From: Verrucomicrobiota bacterium
GTDB lineage: Bacteria > Verrucomicrobiota > Verrucomicrobiia > Opitutales > Seribacteraceae
Direction: 5' to 3'
Assembly (NCBI GenBank): GCA_014382645.1
Contig: JACNJI010000195.1
Span: forward strand, 1 to 9,346
DNA length: 9,346 nucleotides
This document shows, piece by piece, positions 1 to 6,266 of this stretch. Every line of letters starts with the position of its first letter. Position 1 is the first letter of the stretch. Below the pieces are notes generated by a model, which was not told the DNA's origin, made no database searches, and saw nothing but the letters and a program-made list of their open reading frames with translations. The position numbers and the translations under genes were made by a program.

Positions 1-228
1 AAGAAAGGGAATCAGCTGGTCAACGACAGTAACGCAATGGCGGAGCCGGGGAACGGGCGTATCAATGGGGAGACGAAGGACGGGTGCATGAATGTATTCG
101 ATCCTGCGGACGGAAGAGTCTTAGCCGAACGCCAAGTGCCTTCTCCCGTCTGGGATGGTCTCGCTATCGCCGAGGGGAACCTTTTCCTTTCGACCCGTTC
201 GGGCGAACTGCTATGCCTCGGGCAATAA
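1..228 (+). CDS. PQQ-like beta-propeller repeat protein, C-terminal end (partial)
   Basis: The reading frame is open from the first base of the window and stops with TAA at 226-228, so only the last 75 codons are seen. The tail contains the phrase FDPADGRVLAE, then SPVWDGLAIAEGNLFLST and SGELLCLG. This is the strand pattern of the closing blade of a PQQ-binding-like (quinoprotein, BamB-like) beta-propeller: an 'xxDGxxLxxxxL' turn, a 'WDGLAxAxGxLFxST' strand pair and a final 'GxLxCL' strand. In Planctomycetota and Verrucomicrobiota such proteins are usually long, exported and often carry other domains, but the rest of this one lies outside the window. There is no cofactor or substrate evidence in this fragment. 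The ATG at 37 is an internal methionine, not the start. A 99-base gap separates it from the dehydratase gene, so a shared transcript is possible but not shown. Confidence 0.72.
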   Translation, partial: KKGNQLVNDSNAMAEPGNGRINGETKDGCMNVFDPADGRVLAERQVPSPVWDGLAIAEGNLFLSTRSGELLCLGQ

Positions 229-315
229 CCAATGTTTGAGCTCCGGACCAAGGTCTAGAAACTGTTTGCCTCCATCCGTCTACAAACGACAATGGCTGCA
301 TTTTAACACTCAACC

Positions 316-320
316 GGAGA
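316..320 (+). promoter_or_regulatory. Ribosome binding site that fixes a TTG start
   Basis: GGAGA sits seven bases upstream of TTG at 328-330, an ideal Shine-Dalgarno spacing. The frame is closed by TAA at 304-306 and offers no ATG or GTG between that stop and the conserved N-terminal part of the dehydratase. TTG at 328 is therefore the best start. Confidence 0.6.
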
Positions 321-327
321 CACTGAT

Positions 328-2022
328 TTGTCACAACCACTCAATTGGAACAGTAAACGGCTGACCCGAGGTTGGCAGCAGGGGGTGAACGCCTTCTATT
401 ACGGCCTTGGGTTCAGCGATACCGACTTGGATCGTCCGCAGGTTGGCATCGGCACTCCTCTGCTGGAGGGGAATCTGTGCAACCTTCATGCTTACGAGCT
501 TGCTCGAAAGATAGCGGATGGATGCCAAGCGGCCGGTCTTGTCGGCTTTCCTTTTGGCACTCCCGGGGTAAGCGACAATATTTCGCAAGGTCACGAAGGG
601 GGAAACGGTAGTCTGCCCTCCCGCAACTTGATCGCCAATTCCGCCGAGTGTGTGGTCACGGCTCACGGTTACGACGCTTTGGTCGGCCTTCACCATTGCG
701 ACAAGAACGGACCCGGTTTCGCCATGGCCTTGGCTCGTACGAATTATCCCGGCCTGATCGTTTCCGGGGGGAGCATCAAGCCGGGTTGCCACGATGGTCG
801 CGACATCACCATCCTCGACGTCTACGACTCGCAGGCCTCGGCCAGTGTGGGAGCCATCACAAAGGAAGAGGCGAACCAGATCCTTCGGAAGGCATGTCCG
901 GGTCCGGGTGGTTGCGGCATAGCCGCTTCCTTCAACACTTGGGGGATCGCCATGGAGGCCATTGGCCTGATGCCGCCTTTCAGTAGCTCGATTCCCGCGG
1001 AGGCTCCAGAAAAGCGTGAGGAATGCCTCGGAATAGGTCGACTCGTGCACGGCATGCTAGCCAGTGGCTTGCGGCCCCGCGACGTCTTGACCAAGGATGC
1101 TTTTGCTAACGCAACCGTCGCTATCGCGGCAGCGGGTGGTTCGACTAATGGCGTTCTACATCTGCTCGCTCTGGCTCGGGAGGCCGAGGTCTCTTTTGAC
1201 CTGTCGGACGTGCAGGGCATTTTTCGAGCGACCCCCGTACTGGCCAATTTTGCTCCTCGAGGTAAGCGTACCATGGTCGATTTGCACAACTTGGGTGGCA
1301 CGCCCGTGTTTCTGAAACTACTTCTCGATGCAGGCTTGCTGCATGGTGATTGCGTAACCGTGACCGGAAAAACGATGGCCGAGAACCTTTCAGGAGTGCC
1401 CGAGGCGCCGATCGATCAGGATCTTCTCGCCACCGTTGACAAACCCTTCAAGGCCTATGCCGATATGCAGGTATGTTTCGGCAACGTCGCTCCGGGCGGT
1501 GTTGTGTTCAAGGTGTCGAGCATGGAGAAAACGACTTTTCAAGGCACAGCCCTTTGTTTTGATGACGCCCGCGAAGTCGCCAAGGCGGTCGAGGTCAATC
1601 GTATCAAGCCCGGGATGATAATCGTCCTACGATATCAAGGTCCGGTAGCCTGTGGTATGCCCGAGGTCTTGGTGGCGACTGCAGCTCTCGCCGTGCCCCA
1701 ACTGGACGGCAAGGTGGCTTTTCTTTCGGACACTAGAGTGTCGGGGGTCTCGCATGGAGCCATCGGCGTGCATTGTGCTCCCGAAGCCGCCGTGGGCGGC
1801 CCCATCGCCTTGATCGAGGATGGGGACGAAATTTTCTTCGATCTTTTGGCCGGCGAGATCACATTGCAGGTCAGCGACGAGGACTTGGCCAAGCGTCGTG
1901 ATGGATGGACCGCCGCGACTCCCGGCTACGAGCGGCGAGGATACTTGGCCGACTTCAGCGCCACTGTAGCCCAAGCCAATTACGGCTGCGTCAGTCGTGC
2001 TCATTACCCGGAGTGTGAGTAG
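328..2022 (+). CDS. ilvD: IlvD/Edd family dehydratase (dihydroxy-acid dehydratase-like)
   Basis: This is a cytoplasmic Fe-S dehydratase of 564 residues, the normal length for the family. Dihydroxy-acid dehydratase converts 2,3-dihydroxy-3-methylbutanoate or -pentanoate to the 2-keto acid in valine, leucine and isoleucine synthesis. Visible conserved residues are Cys51 (CNLHA), Cys124 (HHCDKNGPG) and Cys196 (CPGPGGC) as cluster ligands; Asp83 (GVSDNIS), Asp125, Lys126 (the carbamylated lysine of the family) and Glu446 (GMPE) as Mg ligands; and Ser472 (TRVSG) as the catalytic base, 26 residues after Glu446 as in E. coli IlvD. GGSTNGVLHL and TVTGKTMAENL are also typical. The third-cysteine loop, CPGPGGCGIAASFNTW, departs from the usual GMFTAN or GGMYTAN form, and RYQGP replaces RYEGP. 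No ilvB, ilvH, ilvC or leu genes are adjacent, so a sugar-acid dehydratase role (gluconate, xylonate or arabonate type) or a paralogue of the biosynthetic enzyme is possible. The family is certain; the exact substrate, and hence the symbol, is less so. Confidence 0.85.
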   Translation: MSQPLNWNSKRLTRGWQQGVNAFYYGLGFSDTDLDRPQVGIGTPLLEGNLCNLHAYELARKIADGCQAAGLVGFPFGTPGVSDNISQGHEGGNGSLPSRNLIANSAECVVTAHGYDALVGLHHCDKNGPGFAMALARTNYPGLIVSGGSIKPGCHDGRDITILDVYDSQASASVGAITKEEANQILRKACPGPGGCGIAASFNTWGIAMEAIGLMPPFSSSIPAEAPEKREECLGIGRLVHGMLASGLRPRDVLTKDAFANATVAIAAAGGSTNGVLHLLALAREAEVSFDLSDVQGIFRATPVLANFAPRGKRTMVDLHNLGGTPVFLKLLLDAGLLHGDCVTVTGKTMAENLSGVPEAPIDQDLLATVDKPFKAYADMQVCFGNVAPGGVVFKVSSMEKTTFQGTALCFDDAREVAKAVEVNRIKPGMIIVLRYQGPVACGMPEVLVATAALAVPQLDGKVAFLSDTRVSGVSHGAIGVHCAPEAAVGGPIALIEDGDEIFFDLLAGEITLQVSDEDLAKRRDGWTAATPGYERRGYLADFSATVAQANYGCVSRAHYPECE

Positions 2023-2044
2023 TGATGTTGGCTAAATCTTTACT

Positions 2045-3949
2045 GTGAGCCGGGAAATTCTCACCCTCTTGTTTTTGCTTGGTGTAGGAGTTAGGGTATT
2101 CGCCGATGTTGGTGATCCCCAGATACGCACGGACCATCCATGGTATCCCGGCGAACTCGCCATATCCACCTTCGACCGTTTATTCGCCACGCAAGCCGAG
2201 GCCTATGAACGGGCCACCGGTCGGCCCGTCGACTCTGACGAGAGCAAGGCATTGGCCTCTTGGTTTTGGCGCAACACCCACTACTGGCATGCCGAGGCCG
2301 GGCGGCGCGACTTATGGGGCGAAGGCCTTATCAAAGGGAAGGACAAGCGACTTCGCGAATACTGGAATGGCCTATTCGGCTATGGCTTTGGGCTCTGCGG
2401 CACTACCCATTCCCAATGGACCGCGGAGCTCGATCATTTACTTGGGCATGCTCGGGGGCGTGGGGTTGGCGTGGCAGGTCACAATTCATTCGAGGTGTTT
2501 CTTAAGGGCGGTGCCTATGGCTCGGGCAAATGGGCTCTTCTTGACCATGATTTATCCACCGTGATCTTCGATGAATCCGGTCATCGCTTGTTAGGTATCT
2601 CCGAAGTCAACAAAGACGTCGATCGTTGGATTAACCGTGCGTACAAGCCTGAGAGGCAACGCGGTTGGTTGGTCTGCGGACTGCATCCGAGCGATGGGAA
2701 TTCCTATCGAAAGTACGCCGTTGCCGAGTATTTGGCGGGCTACGCCGGTCCTCCGCCCATGCTGCGGTTGCGCCGTGGTGAGCGGATGCGACGTTACTTC
2801 GAACCCGGATTGGAAGACGGCAAGACCTTCGTGTTCTGGGGACGAAACTACAACACCGAGGGCATACCGGGTCCGGAGCGTTCGCGCACATGGGTAAACC
2901 AGCCCGAGAAAATGCAGGGCTCCAAGAATGGTACGCCCCACCGCAATGGTCAGGCGCGCTTCGCCAACGTGACCTACGATTACAAACCGGACTTTATCGA
3001 TGGCGATTACCGCGAAGGCATTGTCGGGGAGTCGGCGAATCAGGTGACGTTCTCTTTCCAGACGCCCTACGTAATTGGAGCGACACCGCCCAACGAGAAG
3101 CCATGGGGAATCTATGACGATGGGTGTAGCAATGGGCTGATCCTGCAGGGGAAGGCCAATTGCCCGGTGTCGGTGTCTTTGGATGACGGTCGCACGTGGA
3201 CAGTTCCTCAGCCGTTCCGGGATGGCCTCGACTTAACGGACTTGGTCAAGGGTCGTTCGCACTATTGGTTGCGCTTCGGGGTAGGGGTTCGCCAGTTGCG
3301 AAACACCGGTTTGGCCATCCGGACGGTTTGCCAGGCCAATGTCGCGGTTTTGCCTCGGCTTAAGGACAACGCAACCACTATCAGCTTCGAAGCCTCCGGC
3401 AAAGAGGTGCTTTCGATTGGTCCCGAATTGAACCGGGCGAAATCCTACGTAAGCTCCGGCGGATTTGGCCAAAAGGAGGTCACCCTTTCTATCAAACCGA
3501 ACAGGCCGGTCGTAGGGCTTTACGCATCCGCCCACGTTGCATCCGGAAGCCCGCCGAACCCCAAGGTGCGCTATTATGTAGAGTACAGCTTGGATGCTGG
3601 AGAAAGTTGGCTTCCTGTGGTGAAGGGGCGCACGATACCGCGACGTGGGGACGAACCCGGAGACTTTTGGTCGCAGAGCTTTAGCTACGGCTCGTCCGCC
3701 ATACGCTCCAAGGCCGGTAAGCCGATTCTGATTCGTTTCCACAATGACGGAGGAAAGCGCTACCTGCGGGCTGAGGCCCATCTTGTCCAGGTAACCGGCC
3801 AACCGGACCCGGTCAAGGTAACTTATGCTTGGAACGATTCCGGGGGCGAGCGCCAAGAATCCCATATCTTTCGCGCCAAGGGCGAATGGGAGCTTCAAAC
3901 CGGTCGGCAGGTTCGTACGCGTTGGGTGGAGTTCGAACCTATTCCGTAA
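2045..3949 (+). CDS. Secreted transglutaminase-like protein with Asp-box repeats
   Basis: I do not recognise a named family over the full 634 residues, but two parts can be described. After a signal peptide (residues 1-20, hydrophobic TLLFLLGVGV, likely cleavage after VFA), residues about 60-180 carry a transglutaminase/cysteine-protease-like pattern: GFGLCGTTH (Cys118), then VAGHNSFEVFL (His146), then WALLDHDLSTVIF (Asp167). Order and spacing fit the Cys-His-Asp triad of transglutaminase-core proteins. Residues about 330-634 are beta-rich and contain two Asp-box motifs, SLDDGRTW at 378-385 and SLDAGESW at 515-522, the turn motif of sialidase/BNR propellers, although two copies are too few to define a propeller. 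The start is GTG; a stop at 2033-2035 leaves no other start codon and no clear Shine-Dalgarno is seen, so translation may be coupled to the dehydratase gene ending 22 bases upstream. The likely place of action is the periplasm or outside the cell. The triad assignment is by eye; peptide cross-linking, proteolysis or deamidation cannot be told apart. Confidence 0.75.
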   Translation: MSREILTLLFLLGVGVRVFADVGDPQIRTDHPWYPGELAISTFDRLFATQAEAYERATGRPVDSDESKALASWFWRNTHYWHAEAGRRDLWGEGLIKGKDKRLREYWNGLFGYGFGLCGTTHSQWTAELDHLLGHARGRGVGVAGHNSFEVFLKGGAYGSGKWALLDHDLSTVIFDESGHRLLGISEVNKDVDRWINRAYKPERQRGWLVCGLHPSDGNSYRKYAVAEYLAGYAGPPPMLRLRRGERMRRYFEPGLEDGKTFVFWGRNYNTEGIPGPERSRTWVNQPEKMQGSKNGTPHRNGQARFANVTYDYKPDFIDGDYREGIVGESANQVTFSFQTPYVIGATPPNEKPWGIYDDGCSNGLILQGKANCPVSVSLDDGRTWTVPQPFRDGLDLTDLVKGRSHYWLRFGVGVRQLRNTGLAIRTVCQANVAVLPRLKDNATTISFEASGKEVLSIGPELNRAKSYVSSGGFGQKEVTLSIKPNRPVVGLYASAHVASGSPPNPKVRYYVEYSLDAGESWLPVVKGRTIPRRGDEPGDFWSQSFSYGSSAIRSKAGKPILIRFHNDGGKRYLRAEAHLVQVTGQPDPVKVTYAWNDSGGERQESHIFRAKGEWELQTGRQVRTRWVEFEPIP

Positions 3950-3952
3950 CGC

Positions 3953-4587
3953 CTGAACGATCCGAGTAAATGTGCCGGCATTCTCATGATATGCATCTTC
4001 GTCCGCCGGAAGGACGGTTCGATAACCGAAGAGGTATTCTAACTCGGATTGACGATCTGAAGCGTTCGGCGGACCAGACCCTTTCCTGAGTCGATTCTCT
4101 CCAACCAAATGCGTTCGACGTAATTATTGGTGGGGTTACCGAGGCTTTCGACCTATCCAAGGAAGACCCTCGCCTCGTGGAACGCGAGGACACTGGTGCC
4201 TTCACTATTTCCAAGGGCCTTCCCTAGAAAAAGAAAAACGGAAAGGCCATTCTCGTACAGGCTCCGCTCGCTCTCGGAAAACAAATGCTTATGGCCCGTC
4301 GCCTCTGTGACGCGGGATGTGGTTTCGTTACTGTTACGAGCAGGGGTTGGGACATGCATGGCAACGCTTTCGGCATCGACGATGGTATGCCCATCCTCGG
4401 TCCGGCAGTGGACAAGGCGGATAAGCTAGTCGGCCAACCGGTCGAAGACTTGGTGACCCCGAACATGCTTCTCGGAACCGTTATGAACACTCTTTTTGAT
4501 CCTGGCCAAGTTCGCCTCCTCTCAAGCATCCGCGATGACGTAAAGAAAGCCGTCATAGACTCAAAGCCGATTCCCCAACTAGTCTAA
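3953..4587 (+). pseudogene. DUF1501 family protein, decayed C-terminal half
   Basis: One reading frame from about 3988 to the TAA at 4585-4587 reads as DUF1501, a family of exported proteins usually encoded beside cytochrome c-type DUF1549/DUF1553 proteins. In order: RFDNRRGILTRIDDLKRS (from 4018), TEAFDLSKEDPRLVE (from 4138), LGKQMLMARRLCDAGCG (from 4273), FVTVTSRGWDMHG, then LLGTVMNTLFDPGQVRL and a final SKPIPQL. The frame is broken by TGA at 4087-4089 and TAG at 4225-4227. Between AVDKA and DKLVGQPVEDLV (about 4408-4430) the expected core with GEFGRTP, GRDHW and a glycine-rich GGGxxxGQ segment is missing, an in-frame loss of roughly 80-100 residues. The whole N-terminal half with its Tat signal is absent. 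At the left edge the +2 frame (LNDPSKCAGIL, 3953-3985) resembles the next upstream part of the family, implying a further frameshift near 3986-3991. A methionine-initiated stretch at 4285-4587 is open, but it would encode only the deleted tail, so I treat the locus as dead. Confidence 0.8.
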
Positions 4588-4882
4588 TCTGGTTAAGCTG
4601 ATTTGTTGATCAAACCGCTTTAACTAAGTTTTATCCCATAGGTTGCCCGCCCTGTCTTGTTTGCTCTCGTTTTCGAGTATAACTCTCCTCGAGCTTCCGA
4701 ATACGGAAAACATTGCTGCCGATAAGCCTAGGTAAAGTGCAATCATCGAGTCCTTTCGCAAGTTGAGGATTCCCTTGGGTATAGATCTAAAGAAGGGCAA
4801 GTATGGGTCTCTGGAATCCCATTTTGACGATGCGTATCTCACCACTCCCGCTTTTTTATTTTAATTTTTAATTCAGTGGTAA
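4588..4882. other. Intergenic stretch without a convincing gene
   Basis: About 295 bases separate the DUF1501 remnant from the serine hydrolase. Apart from the stem-loop at its left end I see no recognisable gene. A + strand frame open between stops at 4733-4735 and 4862-4864 reads FRKLRIPLGIDLKKGKYG and similar sequence; it looks protein-like but has no start codon, no ribosome binding site and no family I recognise. It may be another scrap of decayed coding sequence. A 73-codon minus-strand frame (4624-4845) also lacks recognisable features. The last 35 bases (4848-4882) are very T/A-rich, which would suit a promoter region for the next gene, but I cannot place -35 and -10 boxes with confidence. 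Confidence 0.45.
4591..4633 (+). terminator. Weak stem-loop, possible terminator
   Basis: GGTTAAGC at 4591-4598 pairs with GCTTTAACT at 4617-4625 with one bulged T, and an inner TTTG (4602-4605) pairs with CAAA (4611-4614). A short T-rich stretch, TTTTAT, follows at 4629-4634. It lies just after the DUF1501 remnant's stop codon, where the terminator of the former gene would be expected. The stem is AT-rich and imperfect and the T-run is short, so support is modest. Confidence 0.3.
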
Positions 4883-4918
4883 ATGGACGTATTCAGGCTG
4901 AAGAATTGTTGTGAAGAA

Positions 4919-6067
4919 ATGACGAACAAATTCATTCTCGGTCTCTGCTTTCTCATCCCGGTTTCTTTCCTCCCAGTTCTTGGCCAAAAGCCTGAGCTTT
5001 CGAGCCTGATCGAGCCGTTTGTCGAGCGTGATGCTCTCGCCGGAGCCGTCGTCGTAGTGGCTGACAAGGATGAGGAACTGACTGCTCAAAGCTTTGGTTT
5101 TTCCGATCGCAAATCGGAAAGGAAAATGTCCATTGATTCCATTTTCTGGATCGCTTCGCAAAGCAAGCCGATGACGGCGGTAGCCGTCATGACCTTGGTG
5201 GACCAGGGAAAGATATCACTCGATGACCCGGTTGAGAAATACTTGCCCGAGTTTCGTTCCCAATTGGTGGTGGCGGAAAAGAAGGGGGAGCAAGTCATTC
5301 TGGAACCGCCCGTTCATCCGATCACCATTCGGGAAGTCTTGTCCCATATGTCCGGGCTGCCTTTCAAGTCGGCATTGGAGCATCCCACCTTGGATGCTCT
5401 TCCTCTGCGCGTTGCGGTCGGAAGCTTTGCCATGACTCCCCTGCAAACCCAGCCGGGGACCCACTACCAGTACTCCAATGCCGGGATCAAGACGGCAGCC
5501 CGTGTTCTTGAAGTCGTCTCGGGCATGCCCTATGAGGATTACATGGACAAAGTCCTTTTCAACCCCCTGGGGATGAAGACCACCACTTTTTGGCCAACGG
5601 ACGAGCAAGCGGGCCGGATCGCGAAGTCATATCGTCCGAATGCGGATAAGACGGGCTTGGAGGAAACGAAGATCGGTCAACTCCTTTACCCTTTGCAGGA
5701 TCGCTCGAAACGTTTTCCCATGCCGGCTGGTGGTTTGTTTTCAACCGCACGAGATACGGCTCGCTTTTGTCAAATGATGCTCAACCGGGGAGTCTGGAAA
5801 GGAAAGCGATACTTGAGCGAGAAATCGTTTGAGGCGCTTACGAGCAGGCAAACTCCTTCCACGGTTAAGCAGAGTTATGGCCTAGGTTTTTCAGTGGGAA
5901 ATGGATCATTCGGGCATGGTGGCGCCCACGCAACGGGTATGGAAATTCGGACGGAAGAGGGGTTGGTTCTCGTCTGGATGGTTCAGCACGCGGGGTTTCC
6001 CAAGGACGGGAACAAGGCTCAGGGTGTGTTCAAGAATTGGGCACAAAAGAAGTTTTCCAAGAAATAG
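4919..6067 (+). CDS. Exported serine hydrolase, class C beta-lactamase/esterase family
   Basis: The 382-residue product has the fold signature of the beta-lactamase-related serine hydrolases (PF00144: AmpC-type beta-lactamases, DD-peptidases, EstB-like esterases). Key residues are the nucleophile Ser80 and Lys83 in IASQSKP (SxxK), Tyr185 and Asn187 in YQYSNAG (YxN), and His333-Gly-Gly in FGHGGAHATG, replacing the KTG box. The SHMSGLP and FNPLGMKTT segments are also typical. An HGG third box and the general sequence favour an esterase or peptidase-like activity over a true antibiotic beta-lactamase, but the substrate cannot be told. I chose ATG at 4919 because it gives a clean signal peptide, MTNKFILGLCFLIPVSF; an in-frame ATG at 4883 would add 12 residues (MDVFRLKNCCEE) ahead of it. 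Neither start has a strong Shine-Dalgarno. Activity is expected in the periplasm. The gene stands alone, with AT-rich gaps on both sides. Confidence 0.88.
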   Translation: MTNKFILGLCFLIPVSFLPVLGQKPELSSLIEPFVERDALAGAVVVVADKDEELTAQSFGFSDRKSERKMSIDSIFWIASQSKPMTAVAVMTLVDQGKISLDDPVEKYLPEFRSQLVVAEKKGEQVILEPPVHPITIREVLSHMSGLPFKSALEHPTLDALPLRVAVGSFAMTPLQTQPGTHYQYSNAGIKTAARVLEVVSGMPYEDYMDKVLFNPLGMKTTTFWPTDEQAGRIAKSYRPNADKTGLEETKIGQLLYPLQDRSKRFPMPAGGLFSTARDTARFCQMMLNRGVWKGKRYLSEKSFEALTSRQTPSTVKQSYGLGFSVGNGSFGHGGAHATGMEIRTEEGLVLVWMVQHAGFPKDGNKAQGVFKNWAQKKFSKK

Positions 6068-6168
6068 ATTAGAGTAGTTAACTAAATTAGCTTATTTAAT
6101 TGTCTTAATTTTTGATTATTGCTCTTTTCTAGTAAAGAAAAATTCAAGCATGATGCATCCCTTCAAGG

Positions 6169-6181
6169 TCGATTAAATCGA
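6169..6181. repeat. Short palindrome TCGAT-TAA-ATCGA
   Basis: Perfect five-base arms with a three-base centre, in the gap before the DUF1552 gene. It could be an operator half-site pair, but at this size chance is also plausible. Confidence 0.2.
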
Positions 6182-6209
6182 ATGAGAGGACGATAGACTC
6201 TCCCCGGAA

Positions 6210-6247
6210 TTTTTATAAAAAATGCTTGTTAGATTTGTATGAACAAG
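6210..6247. promoter_or_regulatory. Palindrome plus inverted repeat just upstream of the DUF1552 gene
   Basis: TTTTTATAAAAA at 6210-6221 is a perfect 12-base palindrome. Immediately after it CTTGTT (6225-6230) and AACAAG (6242-6247) form a perfect six-base inverted repeat with an 11-base spacer. The set ends 19 bases before the ATG at 6267, where a regulator site or a leader hairpin could affect this gene and the cytochrome gene behind it. The 6068-6266 gap is otherwise AT-rich with no gene and no promoter I can place with confidence. The function is inferred from position only. Confidence 0.25.
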
Positions 6248-6266
6248 TCCGAATCATCAGATTGAC

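Noticed and set aside
264..287. GTTTG/CAAAC inverted repeat between the propeller gene and the dehydratase gene
   Set aside because: Only five pairs with a 14-base loop and no T-run; not a credible terminator.
331..1050. Minus-strand open frame of 239 codons inside the dehydratase gene
   Set aside because: The + strand carries all IlvD motifs across this span, and the antisense product has no recognisable pattern.
3233..4108. Long open frame on the minus strand (291 codons)
   Set aside because: It lies antisense to the conserved transglutaminase-like gene and the DUF1501 remnant, and its translation shows no family motif; it is a shadow of GC-rich coding sequence.
4127..4429. + strand 100-codon open frame overlapping the DUF1501 remnant
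   Set aside because: The conserved DUF1501 text over the same bases lies in a different frame; this one reads as an Arg/Ser-rich shadow.
4624..4845. Minus-strand 73-codon frame in the gap
   Set aside because: No ribosome binding site, no recognised motif and no neighbour on that strand; insufficient to call a gene.
4919..6067. Reading the serine hydrolase as an antibiotic-resistance beta-lactamase
   Set aside because: It has SxxK and YxN but an HGG third box, and it resembles the broad esterase/peptidase-like branch; the sequence does not support a resistance call.
6230..6237. TAGATTTG resembling a Bacteroidota -7 promoter element
   Set aside because: No TTTG element lies at the expected distance upstream, and the gene content does not point to Bacteroidota.
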